Assembly: GCF_008728515.1 (NCBI RefSeq)
Contig: NC_044984.1
Span: 122,321,349 to 122,385,348 of the forward strand
Length of the DNA stretch: 64,000 nucleotides
Source: Papio anubis
Lineage: Eukaryota > Chordata > Mammalia > Primates > Cercopithecidae
Direction: 5' to 3'
A program made the position numbers and the translations under genes. The first letter of the stretch is position 1. Every line of letters begins with the position of its first letter. Below, piece by piece: positions 37,034 through 48,195 of this stretch. The notes below the pieces were generated by a model, which saw nothing but the letters and a program-made list of their open reading frames with translations, had not been told where the DNA came from and did not search any database.

Positions 37034-37350
37034 CCTTTGCCACGCCATGGATATAACTGTAGATCATCACATTAAATGAAATAACTCAGAAACGGAGAGT
37101 CAAATACAGCATGTTTTCACTTACGGGTGGGAGCTAAAAAATGTGTGCATGGACATACAGAGTGGAAAACTGGATACCAGAGAATCCAAAGGGAAGGGAG
37201 GCTGGGAGGGGAATGAGGGATGAGAAATTACTTAATGGATATAATGTACACTATTCAAGTGATGGCTACACTAAAAGCCCACACTTCACCACTGTGCAAT
37301 ATATCTATGTAACAAAACTGCACTTATACCCCTTAAATCTATTGAAAAAA
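37034..37350 (+). mobile_element. L1MA/L1PB-type 3' end nested in L1M, with TSD
   Basis: taaatgaaataactcagaaa (end of ORF2), cttacgggtgggagctaaaa, atatatctatgtaacaaaac and tgcacttataccccttaaat are sense L1 3' blocks of mid age. Flanks tatgctgtgattg (37021-37033) and tatactgtgatgt (37353-37365) form the TSD, and L1M resumes afterwards. Confidence 0.8.
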
Positions 37351-39516
37351 ACTATACTGTGATGTTACAGTTGTATAATTTAAACTCTGAAGAATGAATC
37401 ATAATAACAAAACAAACATTTAATCAGCAAACACAGAATATAAAATGGAATAATAAAATATTCAATTAATCCAAAAGAAGGCAAGAGAAGAGGAAAAGAG
37501 GAAGAAAGAACATTTGAGGAAACTATAATATAAATAGTAAGATGATAGATTTAATTCTAAACATATCAGTAAGTATATTACATGTAAATGTATAAATACT
37601 CCAATTAAGAAGGCAGATTTTTTTTAATATAAAAGCAAAGCTCAACTATGAAGCCCACTTTAGTATAAAGAAACATATAGGTTAACATTAAAAATAATGG
37701 GAAAAAAATCATGCTAACACTGAACAAAGGAAAAGTAAAATTGATGCATTAATATCTCATGAAGTAAATTTTAGAGCAAAGAATATTGTCATAGATAAAG
37801 TTGATTTCACAATGATAAAATAGTCGATATATTGAAAGGCTATAATAATCTTCAATATTTACACTCCTATTAACAGAACTTGAAAATATATGAAGCAAAA
37901 GCTGATAGAACTGCTAGAAGCAGACAAACCTGCAATTATAATCAGAGATTTCAGTATTCCTCCCCAAAATTGATAGGTCTAATGGAAAAATCTGTGAGAA
38001 TATAATATACTTGAACAATACTAATAATGAACCTGACCTAATTGACCTTCATAGAATAATCCACCAAAGAAGAGCAGAATACAGTTTTTTCAACTGCACA
38101 TTGAATAATCACCAAATTAAACCACATCCTGTGCAATAATACAGTATTACTGACTGAAACTTGTATTTTTATTTTATGTTTATTTTATGTTTTATTACAT
38201 TTCAGTAATACAAAATACATGTTGTGACCACACAGGAATTAAAATTGTAATCAATAACAGATTTCAGGAAAATTTTCAAATTTTTCAGAAATTAAATATG
38301 CAGTTTTAGATTTCTATGGGTCAAAGAAGACATTAAAAGGAAAATTAGGAAGAATTTTGAAATGAATGAAAATCTTAACACAATATCAAAGACTGCAGGA
38401 TGTCAATGACCCAGAATTTGGGAGGGGATGTTTAAATACCTGTATCAGAAAAGAAGAAAAGCCCCTCGATGACTTCAGCTTCCGTCTTAAGCAACCAGAA
38501 AAAACGGATGAAGCTCAAAGTAGGCAGAAGAAAGAATATGTTTTTCAAAGAGCTCAGAGAAGATGTCGATGAAATGGAAAACAGGGAAAAAAGAGGGAAA
38601 TTAATCTGAAAGCTTGTTTTTAAAGAATATAAAAACTACTGATAAATACCTTTCACACTGATCAAGAAAAAAAAGGCACACAAATTCATAATACCAGTGA
38701 GCAGAGAGATGGCATCATGACACATTCTAAAGATGCTAAAATGCTAATAACAATATTATGAACAGTTATGTAGCAGTAAATTTGAAAATATATATAGAAA
38801 AAATCTTGAAAAACAAAACTACTGAAGCTCAAGTGAAGAATGAAGAGCTATCTTAAACAGCTGTATATCTAATAAGGAAATTTGCATTATTCGTTTAAAA
38901 AGTTCTTTAAAGAAAATTCCAGTTCCAGATGGTTTCACCGTTGAATTCTACCAAGTAGTTAAGAAAGACACAACACTAATTTTATAAATTCACTTCAAAA
39001 CATTGAAAAAAGAAACTATGAGGCCTACATGGCCAGGATACAAAAACCAGACAAAACTTTACAAGAAAAGAAACCTAAGGACCGATATCCTTCATGAACA
39101 TAAATATAACAATTCTAAACAAAATTTTAGCAAATGGAATCTAACAGTGTAAAAAATCATAATACCTCCATATCCGGTGTTGTTCATCTTAGGATTGTCT
39201 AGTTGTTTTAAAATTTATATATTCATCAATTCTTTACTTCATATCAACAAACTTAAAATGCAAAGCCATAAGATACTCTCACTAGATGTTAAAAAGCATT
39301 TGGCAAAATTCAGCATTCATTCCTGATTAAAATATAAATAAATAAACTTCTAACCAAACTAATCATCAAGAAAAATCATTGCAATCTGTAAGAGGCATCT
39401 ACTGAAAACCAGCAGTTGGCATCGTTCTTACTGGTAAAGTTTGAATGCTTTCCTCATGAAATCAAGAACAAGACAAAAATGCCTGCTTAGATCACTTGTG
39501 TTCAACATTGTACTGG

Positions 39517-39522
<6 letters not shown>

Positions 39523-39553
<31 letters not shown>

Positions 39554-39830
39554 CGGAGTCTCGCTCTGTCCTCCAGGCTGTAGTGCGGTGGCGCCATCTT
39601 GGCTCACTGCAAGCTCCGCCTCCCGGGTTCCCGCCATTCTCCTGCCTCAGCCTCCCGAGTAGCTGGGACTACAGGCGCCCGCCATCACGTCCGGCTAGTT
39701 TTTTGTATTTTTAGTAGAGATGGGGTTTCACCGTGTTAGCCAGGATGGTCTTGATCTCCTGACCTCGTGATCCGCCCGCCTCGGCCTCCCAAAGTGCTGG
39801 GATTACAGGCATGAGCCACCGTGCCCTGCC
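39523..39830 (-). mobile_element. AluY, Old World monkey-like (AluYR), antisense, with TSD
   Basis: Low divergence, T24-type tail, and the variants gggttcccgccattctcc and ccggctagttttttg that I associate with cercopithecid AluYR. TSD tgtactggagttct (39509-39522) / tgtactggaagttct (39831-39845). Inserted in L1M ORF2. Confidence 0.93.
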
Positions 39831-40050
39831 TGTACTGGAAGTTCTAAAAAGTGCAATAAAGCAATTAAAAGAAATAAAAGGCACCCAGCTAGAATGGGAT
39901 TAGGAAAACTGCCTTTCTTTATACACCATATAGAGTGGAAAAAGTCCGTGTAGGAAATCCAATCAACTGTATCGTAAACCGACCGGAACTGCTTAGAACA
40001 CTTGCAGGGTCCAAGCACAAGATTCAGCAAAATCAAACTACAAAAATCCT

Positions 40051-40135
40051 TTCAAAGAACAGTCAGATATCCACATTGAAATTCAAAGATACTACATACT
40101 TTCAAAGAACAATCAGACATCCAAATTGAAATTCC
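40051..40135 (+). repeat. 50-bp tandem duplication (two copies) in L1M
   Basis: 40051-40085 and 40101-40135 are about 90 percent alike (ttcaaagaacagtcagat / ttcaaagaacaatcagac) with a 50-bp period. Confidence 0.8.
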
Positions 40136-40779
40136 ATGTATAATGCATAAAAAATATAAAATACTTAGGGATAAATAATAAAAATGGGAAAGACCTACCC
40201 TGAAAACGATAAGACTTTGCTGGGAAAATTATAAAGAAAGAGATACATCATGTTCATAGGTGAGAACTCTCAATATTGTTAACATGTTGGTTTTTCCCAA
40301 ATCAATTTATGATTCAATGAAGTCCCAATCAAAATCCATGAAGACATTTTAAATAGACATTGACAAACTGATTTCAAAATTTATATGGAAAGGCAAAAGA
40401 CCTAGCATAGCCACAACAATATTGAAAAAAAAGAACAAAATTAGTACTAATCAAAATCATAACACGCTTTTTGTATAAATCACAACTAAAGAGAATAAAA
40501 ATGCAAGCCACAGACTGGGTGAAAACATTTGCAATCATAAATTTGACAAGAAGTTTGTATCTAGAATATTAAGAACTCTCAAAATTCAAGAAGAAAAAAA
40601 TGACATGAGTGAAAAATGGGAGGAAGATTTGAACAGGTGCTTCACCAACATAGATATATGGAAAGCAGACACACAAATAGGTATTCCACACCGTTAGCCA
40701 TTAGAAAAGTGAAAATTAGAACCACAGAGAGAGATTACTACACATCTATTTAAATAGCTAAAGTTAAAAAGACGAATGG

Positions 40780-41089
40780 GGCCAGGCATGGTGGCTCACG
40801 CCTGTAATCCCAACACTTTGGGAGGCCCAGGCGGGCGGATCACCTAATGTCAGGAGTTCGAGACCAGCCTGGCCAACATGGTGAAACCCTGTCTCTACTA
40901 AACATATAAAAAGTAGCCGGGCATTGTGGAGAGCGCCTGCAATCTCAGCTACTCGGGAAGTTGAGGCAGGAGAATCACTTGAATCCAGGAGATGGAAGTT
41001 GCAGTGAGCCCAGATCGTGCCACTGAACTTCACCCTGGGCCATAGAGTGAGACTCCATCTCAAAAAAAATAAAAACAAAAATAAAAATG
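40780..41089 (+). mobile_element. AluS, sense, in L1M, with TSD
   Basis: A full-length AluSx-type element. TSD aaaagacgaatgg (40767-40779) / aaaagactaatgg (41090-41102). Confidence 0.95.
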
Positions 41090-41450
41090 AAAAGACTAAT
41101 GGCAGGAATGTGAAAGAAATACTCCACAACGACTTTGGAATACAAGTACTTTGGCAATTTCTTTGAGTTAAACATATGCCTATCATATGATGCAACCATC
41201 CTAGGTATTCGCCCAAAATAAATGAAAAGACATATCCATAGAAGCTGGCACATGGATTTTCACTGAAGCCTTATTTGTGAATAGCCCCAAATTGGAAGCC
41301 AACCAAGTGTCCCTTAACAGGTTAACGGATGTACAGAGAGTGGTATCTTCATACAATGAATACTAATCGATAATAAAAAGAAACAAAACATTATTAAATA
41401 TTACAAAATAGCTGAAGTGTAAAATAGCCATGCTGAGTAAAAGAATCCAG

Positions 41451-41752
41451 GCTGGGTGTGGTGGTTCACCCTTGTAATCCCAGTGCTTTGGGAAGTCAAG
41501 GCAGGAGGATGGCTTGAGGCTAGGAGTTTGAGACCAGCCTCAGCAGCATAGTGAGACCTTGTCTCCACAAAAAATAAATTTAAAAAAATTAAAATTAGAC
41601 AGCTGTGGTGGCACATACCTGCAGTCCTAGCTACTCGGGAGGCTGAGGTGGGTGGATCACTTGAGCCCAGGAGTTCAAGATTGCAGTGAGCTATGATTGC
41701 ACCACTGCACTCCAGCCTGGGCAGCACAGCAAGATCCTGTCTAAAAAAAAAA
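41451..41752 (+). mobile_element. AluJ, sense, in L1M
   Basis: An old Alu with gagaccagcctcagcagcat and an A-rich, T-containing middle linker. Flanks aagaatccag (41441-41450) and aagaaaaatccag (41752-41764) suggest the TSD. Confidence 0.92.
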
Positions 41753-41924
41753 AGAAAAATCCAGACCAAAAAAATTGTACAGATTCTATTATTTCCTTAA
41801 ATGATGTTTGAGAAAAATGCAACTTCATTTATAGTCACAGGAGGCAGAGGAGGGGTTGTCTGAGGAGGGTGGTATAGAAGGGTGTGAGGGAGGGATTACA
41901 AATCAAGGTGAAAAATCTTTCTGA

Positions 41925-42104
41925 CCAGTCTCTACTAAAAATACAAAAATTAGACAGATGTAGTGGTGCATGCCTGTAATCTCAGCTGCTAGAGAGGCTG
42001 AGGCAGGAGAATCGCTTGAACCCAGGAGGCAGAGGTTGCAGTGAGCCGAAATTGCACCATTGCACCCCAGCCTGGGCAACAAGAGAAAAACTGCATCTCA
42101 AAAG
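41925..42104 (+). mobile_element. 5'-truncated AluS, sense, with its own TSD
   Basis: Starts at the end of the left monomer (agtctctactaaaaatac) and runs through the right monomer to a short tail. Flanks aaaatctttctga (41912-41924) and aaaattctttttga (42105-42118) show it inserted already truncated. Confidence 0.85.
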
Positions 42105-42255
42105 AAAATTCTTTTTGAGAAGATGGATGGGCTCATTGTCTTGATTGAAGGGAGTTTTTCACAGGTGCATACGTATAGCAAAACTTATGAAATTGCACAC
42201 TTTCAATGTGCACAACTTATGGTATTTTAATCATAATTCAATAAAGCTGTTAAAA

Positions 42256-42777
42256 AATACTTGTCCACAATTTATTTGCCACTTTTTCTGTTAACAAACA
42301 AGATGTAATAGAAAAGTATATGCAAATACCTGTGAGTCACCAGTGTTGTGGTTGCCCAAACTTTGGAAATCTTCTTTTATATTTCTTTTGTTGGTGGGAG
42401 AGGAAGCTTATTTGTTTCCTTCCTGGGCCCTGGAATAAAATACGTTGTTGTCTGTGAAAGATACATGAACTCAGTACTACCAAATTTAGCAACCATCATC
42501 AATAACATCTCTGAAATCACAGTTTTCTGTGCTAATTGTATGATCTTCAACACTCATTAAAATAAATTCTTATTTTTTCATAGTCTATTTCCTAAAAATC
42601 ATCTTTGCATTACCAGTTTGATGTTCTTTATGGAACATGGTCAGAGCTTAATGTCCATGGTGTAGTGCCTGTCTCCATCTCATTTTCCTTCTTCTCTTAC
42701 CTCACCTGCTATATTTTCTCCAAATATGGTGGTAATTTCAAAAAACGTGGGTTTGTTTCTTAATTTTGACTTTTAAT
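42256..42777. other. Unassigned DNA
   Basis: About 520 bases between L1M and the next Alu with nothing recognised. Confidence 0.35.
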
Positions 42778-42789
42778 ATTCCAGTGGAA

Positions 42790-43088
42790 GGCCGGATGCG
42801 GTGGCTTACTCTTGTAATCCCAACATTTTGGGAGGCTGAGGCGGGCGGATCACCTGAGGCCAGGAGTTCGAGACCAGCCTGGCCAACATGGTGAAACCCC
42901 TTCTCTACTAAAAATATAAAAACTAATCAGGCATGGTGGTGAGCGCATGTAATCCCAGCTACTAGGGAAACTGAGGCAGGAGTATCCCTCGAACCTGGAG
43001 GCAGAAGTTGCAGTGAACTGAGACCAAGCTATTGCATGCCAGCCTAGGCAAAAGAGCAAAACTCTGTCTCTTAAAAAAAAAAAAAAAA
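42790..43088 (+). mobile_element. AluS, sense, with 11-bp perfect TSD
   Basis: A full-length AluS with T/A-only tail. TSD attccagtgga at 42778-42788 and 43089-43099. Inverted relative to the AluY 480 bp downstream. Confidence 0.95.
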
Positions 43089-43099
43089 ATTCCAGTGGA

Positions 43100-43524
43100 G
43101 ATTGTGCTTCTAAAACTCTATCTAAAGATGATCTAGGCTGCCTTGATAGTAGAGTTCTAATTTGTATCTGCAAGTGAATGTCAGGTGCGTGAGGTTTAAA
43201 AGGTAAAAAGCAGGGAAGGCATTGGTCTCCAGTGGCAGGTGCAGAAGTGCATGTAGGCATTGCTGGATGGTGAGCATGAGGTGGTGCCACAGTTTCCTGA
43301 CTTCCTCCTGGGCATCAGCCACTTGGGTGCGAACATAATTCACAAGATTTCCATCAGCCTTTCTGACTGCCTGCTCAGTCCTTCCCTGGTTGAATCAATC
43401 TTTAATTCTCTACATGAAATAATCCCTGCTAAAAGCATCTAATGACTTCAGATTTTTTTCTGAATCAGTTAGTGTTTTCATATTTGGTTGGTTGGTTTCG
43501 TCTTTTAAGTCACTAAACTTTCTG
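43100..43524. other. Unassigned DNA
   Basis: No recognised feature. Confidence 0.35.
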
Positions 43525-44130
43525 GGATTTCTTAAATTGTGTAAAATATACATAACATAAAAATTTACTTTTTTTTTTTTTTGAGACAGTCTCGCTTTGT
43601 CACCCAGGCTGGAGTGCAGTGGTGCAATCTCGGCTCACTGCATGCTCCACCTCCTGGGTTCACACCATTCTCCTGCCTCAGCCTCCTAAGTAGCTGGGAC
43701 TACAGACACCTGCCACCATGCCTGGCTAATTTTTTATATTTTTATTAGAGACGGGGTTTCACCATGTTAGCCCGGATGGTCTTGATCTCCTGACCTCGTG
43801 ATCCGCCTGCCTCAGCCTCCGAAAGTGCTGGGATTACAGAAGTGAGCCACCGTGCTTGGCCAAAAATGTACTCTTTTAATCATTGCTAAGTGTACAGTGC
43901 ATTCACACTGTTGTGTAATTGATCTCCAGAACTATTTTCATCTTGCAAAACCAAACGCTATTCCTATCTCCCCTTCCCCCAGCAAGCACCATTCTCCTTT
44001 TTGTCTCTATGGATTTGACCATTATATGTACCTCATATAAGAAGAATTATACAATATTTGTCTTTTGTGATTGGTGTATTTCACTTAGTATGATGTTTGA
44101 ACCAGTTGTATTTTGTCATATTTAATATAT
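43525..44130 (-). mobile_element. L1M 3' end, antisense, split by AluY
   Basis: gtaaaatatacataacataa before the Alu, then gctaagtgtacagtgcattc, tgatctccagaactattttc and tacctcatataagaagaatt after it. These are antisense L1M 3' UTR blocks in consensus order. Confidence 0.75.
43570..43861 (-). mobile_element. AluY, antisense, in L1M, with TSD
   Basis: AluY features (gggttcacaccattctcc, ctcctgacctcgtgatccgc). TSD aaaaatttact (43559-43569) / aaaaatgtact (43862-43872). Confidence 0.94.
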
Positions 44131-45394
44131 GGAACCTTGGCCTGAGGAATAAAGCAAGTGTTTGATTTTGTTGATATAAAATAGATTCCTTTCCTAGAAT
44201 TCTAAGTAGTTCTACCCATGCAAAAATATTCAAATGCTTTGTTTCTTACTTCCTCTGCAGTTTTCTACTACCCTGATTTTTAGTGCATCCAAGGGGCTGA
44301 TGATAGCTAAGGATAATATGCCAGAGAACCTCTGCCCACTGGCAAGCCCCGGGAAACCTCTCCTTGTTGTGTTAAGTCTCCGAAATCAGGCACTCTTACC
44401 CATGCTGAGTGTTATCTAGACATAATTTCTCTCTAAATTCTATTACTGGCCTTTGGCTGCAGACAAATAAGTTAATTCACATCCATGTCAATAACTCAGT
44501 CACACTAAAATTGAATCAATGAATATAATTAGGACTCCAAGTATGCTGTAATTTGGCAATGATGGTACTCATAGTGAGGTGGTGAGATTAATCACTGGGT
44601 GTTGTAAATGAAATGTGCTGGTTCACAAAGAATCCAGCACGATTTCCCTGGCTAGGATGAAGGTTGGCAGTCACGGGTTTTCCTGGACAGTGTCGGGCCC
44701 ATACACTCTGGGGGAGCCTGAGTGCGCTACCGTGAAAAGATGCAAGCGTGAAGAATGTCCTCCATCACCTGGAGATTCAGGGTCAAATGAGTCAGTGTTC
44801 TGTTTTGGCTGCTCAGGTTTTGGGGGGTGCTAAATGTCTTTACCAGCCCAGGAAACCTGTGGTCCCCCAACTATCCAGTACAATGGAGGAAAATTCGAAA
44901 TGAAAATACCTCATGCAAACTCGAAAGCTCATCCATGAAAAACTAACAACTTGTTCTGCACATGCATCTTCTCAATTTGGTTTTCTGGTTTACAAACCCA
45001 CAGCAGATCAGAAATAGCAAGTTACAAAATGAAACAGAGCAAAGTATACATGAAATGACAATGGGCAATGAGGAAACTCTGGAAAATAACACAAACACAG
45101 CAGACGTGGGACCTCCAAGAACATCTCCGTTTGGGTCATTAAATGTAGGAGCAAATAGCTCTACAGACTGCAGCAGGTCTTATGTTTATCTACAAATTTC
45201 ACCACCACACACACCACACGCTTACAAACATAAGCAGGTCTTATGTTTATCTACAAATTAAGAAACATGTTCGTAATTACGATGTTCAGGTGCCCTGAAG
45301 AGACTGATAATCCTTGTAGTTTATGGAGTCAAGGGATGCAATAATATGTTTAAGCACAGTTCTATCTCCCACACATATTAACGGGCTCATACAT
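44131..45394. other. Unassigned DNA with one short direct repeat
   Basis: No gene recognised. Frames reach 99 codons (44962-45261) without a family signature. The repeat at 45172-45259 is listed separately. Confidence 0.35.
45172..45259 (+). repeat. Perfect 27-bp direct repeat, 61-bp period
   Basis: 45172-45198 and 45233-45259 are identical over 27 bases (starting agcaggtctt, ending tacaaatt). They are separated by a 34-base CA-rich spacer. Perfect identity suggests a recent local duplication. Confidence 0.92.
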
Positions 45395-45570
45395 GGTTCT
45401 TAATATGTATCAGGCATTATTATCTAGCATTTGACGGTGCTCGTTTCAGACAAAGAAAATGAGGCTCAGAGAAATTAACTAACTTTCTTAAATCACAGGG
45501 TCATTAAGTAATGAAGCATGAATTCAAACCCCAGCAGCCAAGCCCCAACCCTGCTTTTAAGTACCACAAC
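45395..45570 (-). mobile_element. MIR, antisense
   Basis: agaaaatgaggctcagagaa, ttaaatcacagggtcattaa and atgaattcaaaccccagcag are antisense MIR core blocks. Confidence 0.75.
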
Positions 45571-46019
45571 ACATAGCTCACTTGTGACACTTCCAGATAG
45601 CCAGAAGCTTTCTTCTATTGGAAACACATCCTACTACCCTCTAGAATAAAATTATTGGAAATACGTCTTTAAAAGGAAACTGACTAATGTAACTCTTTGG
45701 AGCCTGGGGGAGCCTGTGCTATTCTCATTAAGCATGAGTATTAGTGAGTTGATTTCAAAGTTTATTAAATGAGTAAGTGTGGGAAACAAATTAGGAAAGA
45801 AACTATTCAGAGGAATAAAAATGACAGAAACAGAAGTTTTAAGGTTATAATGTCCTCATGTTACAAAGCATGTGTCTGTAGGCTGATATAGGTCCAAATA
45901 TATTGAATTCCTATGGACTGATGGTTTTGCACACACATTAGATCTCTTTTGGAAAGAATAAACGCATACATTTGATAAAGAAGTTTGGTAGTAGTAAAAG
46001 AGATTGTGCCGTTGAGTGC
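45571..46019. other. Unassigned DNA
   Basis: Nothing recognised. Confidence 0.35.
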
Positions 46020-46247
46020 AGGTGATTGTCACATTCTGTGGTATAAAGATAACCAGCTATGGAGTAGAGGGCTGGATTTGATTGCTGTCTCTACTATTTG
46101 TAAGCTCTTTGACTTTGTGCAAGTTAACTCCTTGTATCTTTCATTTTCTTATCTGCAAGACTGGGAAAATGGTAATATGTGCTTGCCAAGTTATGAGGGA
46201 GGATTAAATGAATTGGTCTTCATGTATTCCTTAAGACATGGTACTAG
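46020..46247 (+). mobile_element. MIR, 5' part, interrupted by MER20-like element
   Basis: ctggatttgattgctgtctc, actttgtgcaagttaactcc and cattttcttatctgcaagac are MIR blocks. The 3' part continues at 46487-46612. Confidence 0.75.
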
Positions 46248-46478
46248 ATCAGAGTTGGCAAGCTCTTTTCTGTAAAAGGTCAGACTTTGAAATATTTGCA
46301 ACATTTCTGGCTACCAGGACAGAACTGCAGCCACTGAATTACAGAAGTCTTTTCTTTTCGTGGGAAAATAGCCATACAACATACAGAAATTAATGAGCAC
46401 AGTTGTGTTACAATGAATCTTCATTTACAAAAACAAGCTGTGGGTCAGACTTGACCTCAGGACTGTGGTTTGCTGACT
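46248..46478. mobile_element. MER20-like hAT-Charlie MITE
   Basis: cagagttggcaagctctttt at the left, then ctgtaaaaggtcagactttg, catttacaaaaacaagctgt and a gtttgctgactgctt right end. Flanking 8-mers tactagat and cacaagat match at 6 of 8 positions, as expected for a hAT target duplication. Confidence 0.65.
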
Positions 46479-46486
46479 GCTTCACA

Positions 46487-46612
46487 AGATAAATGAGGGT
46501 TAATATCATCAAAGGATTTTGATGAGAAGTCATTGGCATACTATATGAAAAGTATGTGGTACAGTATCTTGCCCGTGAAAGGTGTTTAGCAAATGATAGT
46601 TATTATTGTAAG
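46487..46612 (+). mobile_element. MIR, 3' part
   Basis: gataaatgagggttaatatc, gtggtacagtatcttgcccg and ggtgtttagcaaatgatag are MIR 3' blocks after the MER20-like insertion. A second MIR is possible. Confidence 0.6.
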
Positions 46613-47754
46613 GCAGATACTTTATATGTAACCTAGAAAATTACATATGGCTTTCCAATCATCACACCCTCTGTCCTAGCTTCTTAATTTTCATCAAGGA
46701 AGGTTAAGAGACAAGGTTAACTTAGCTAAAAAGTAACTATGTGCAAGAATAAATGTAAGCAAAATGACAGAATTTGGTTACAGTTCCAAGATTCCTAGTT
46801 CAAAACAGAATAGGAAGAAAGGCTAATTTTCTCCTGATGTGGCCTTCCCTGTCCTCGCAATATGTCCCCAGAAGGCTGTAGACCCTTTCTCCTTTATAAA
46901 ACATTAAATGTGACTACCTTATATCAGTAACAGGTGTATTAATGGAGGTGCCGATGGCAGTCAGGAACAGGCTGAATGACATGAATTCTTCCCTTCATAA
47001 ATGGGCATCTTTCCATGAAAGCACAACATCATTTGTTGAATGTCAAGTAGACTAGAATTTCAGACCTGGAAACATTTGCCTTGAAGCATCAAAATAATTG
47101 AATACTGTAATGGCTCAGCACCTGGCTTAAAGTTATAATACCAAGATTTACATTATTCTTAGCCACAGGCATATTTTTCACCAGCTTTTAACAACCCACC
47201 TCCTTTTCCCCTTCCCTCCCACACAATAACTGGGATGACTTGTCTAGATCTTAGGCAAAAATTCACTTAGCACATCAGCTCCTGGAAACCAGAAAAATAG
47301 GGACATCAACCAGCAAAGATGCATCCTCATTTAATAGAGCTTGAAATTACTATAATCTGTAAAGTACAGTGAGAAGAAGAAGTTTCACCTGCCTGCACAT
47401 CAGTCATTGATTCTCCATTTGACTTGGAGGGACTCTGAGGGACCGACCTGAGCCTGAGAAGAGGCAAGATTCCCCTTCAAGGACACACTGGGAACTTACG
47501 GACCTCTTTCTCCATGGTGCAGAGCACAGAGGTAATTACATAATTGTCTGTTCAATTACTTTATTCAAGAATCACAATCTCAAATTCCATAAGCCACCAG
47601 AGAAATGGCATCAATGAATGAAGCAGTTCATTTTAGGGACTTCAATTAACGGAAAGGGGTGTGTCCCAATAAAGACTCATACAGTCAACTGTTTCCATGC
47701 TGGCATACCCCACTGTTAATTGATTTCCCACATTTTCAAGGCAGCAGGAAATGT
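46613..47754. other. Unassigned DNA
   Basis: About 1.14 kb with no recognised gene or repeat. Confidence 0.35.
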
Positions 47755-47875
47755 CATTTTTAATACTTTTATTTTTGGCTTTACAGAATTACTGCAAAGA
47801 TAGTACAAAGTTCCTGTAAATCCAATGGGGATACCCAGTGCCCCTATCATTGACATCTTACATTAGGATAGTATA
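47755..47875 (-). mobile_element. Ancient LINE 3' UTR fragment
   Basis: actgcaaagatagtacaaag ttcctgta... and cattgacatcttacattagg resemble an old antisense L1M-type 3' UTR. Confidence 0.4.
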
Positions 47876-48125
47876 TTATTATTAATTATTATATATTAGT
47901 ATAGTATTATACATTAGTATAGTGTTATACATATGCATAGTATGTGTGATATACATTATTCATTACTATTAGTGCTACTAATAATTATTATACATTAGTA
48001 TGTATAACAATATATATTAATAATATATATTATACATATGTATAGTATTATACATTGGTATTAGTATTAGCAATAATTACTATATGTTAGTATGGTATAT
48101 TATTAGTATGGTGTAGTTATTATTA
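47876..48125. repeat. AT-rich patch with recurring tattatacattagtat motif
   Basis: Almost pure A/T with G at regular spots. Imperfect copies of an approximately 16-22 base motif (attatacattagtatag) recur, with TAT/ATT trinucleotide stretches. Confidence 0.8.
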
Positions 48126-48195
48126 TTAACTGAAGCCCATATTTTAACCAAAAGTATAAATGGTAAATGTTCTGGTATTTAAATATTGATCACTG

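Larger units (their letters stand above)
34577..42255 (+). mobile_element. Long ancient L1M (L1MC/L1ME-type) with six nested insertions
   Basis: Sense blocks appear in element order. A 5' UTR-like part spans 34577-35130, the ORF1-type region 35140-36740, the inter-ORF segment 36740-37500, and the ORF2 endonuclease region 37500-38400. The ORF2 RT region follows at 38580-40760, then the C-terminal part to 41450 and the 3' UTR ending in aattcaataaagctgtt at 42239-42255. All frames are destroyed. Interruptions are a Tigger (35556-35923), an L1MA-type end (37034-37350), and Alus at 39523, 40780, 41451 and 41925. Removing them leaves about 6 kb. The 5' boundary is uncertain. Confidence 0.75.

Noticed and set aside
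40764..41216. 150-codon minus-strand frame as a gene
   Set aside because: It is translated antisense Alu (typical GVS-PCWPGWS-like peptide) running into L1M.
42850..43290. 146-codon minus-strand frame as a gene
   Set aside because: Translated antisense Alu with a unique tail; no independent evidence.
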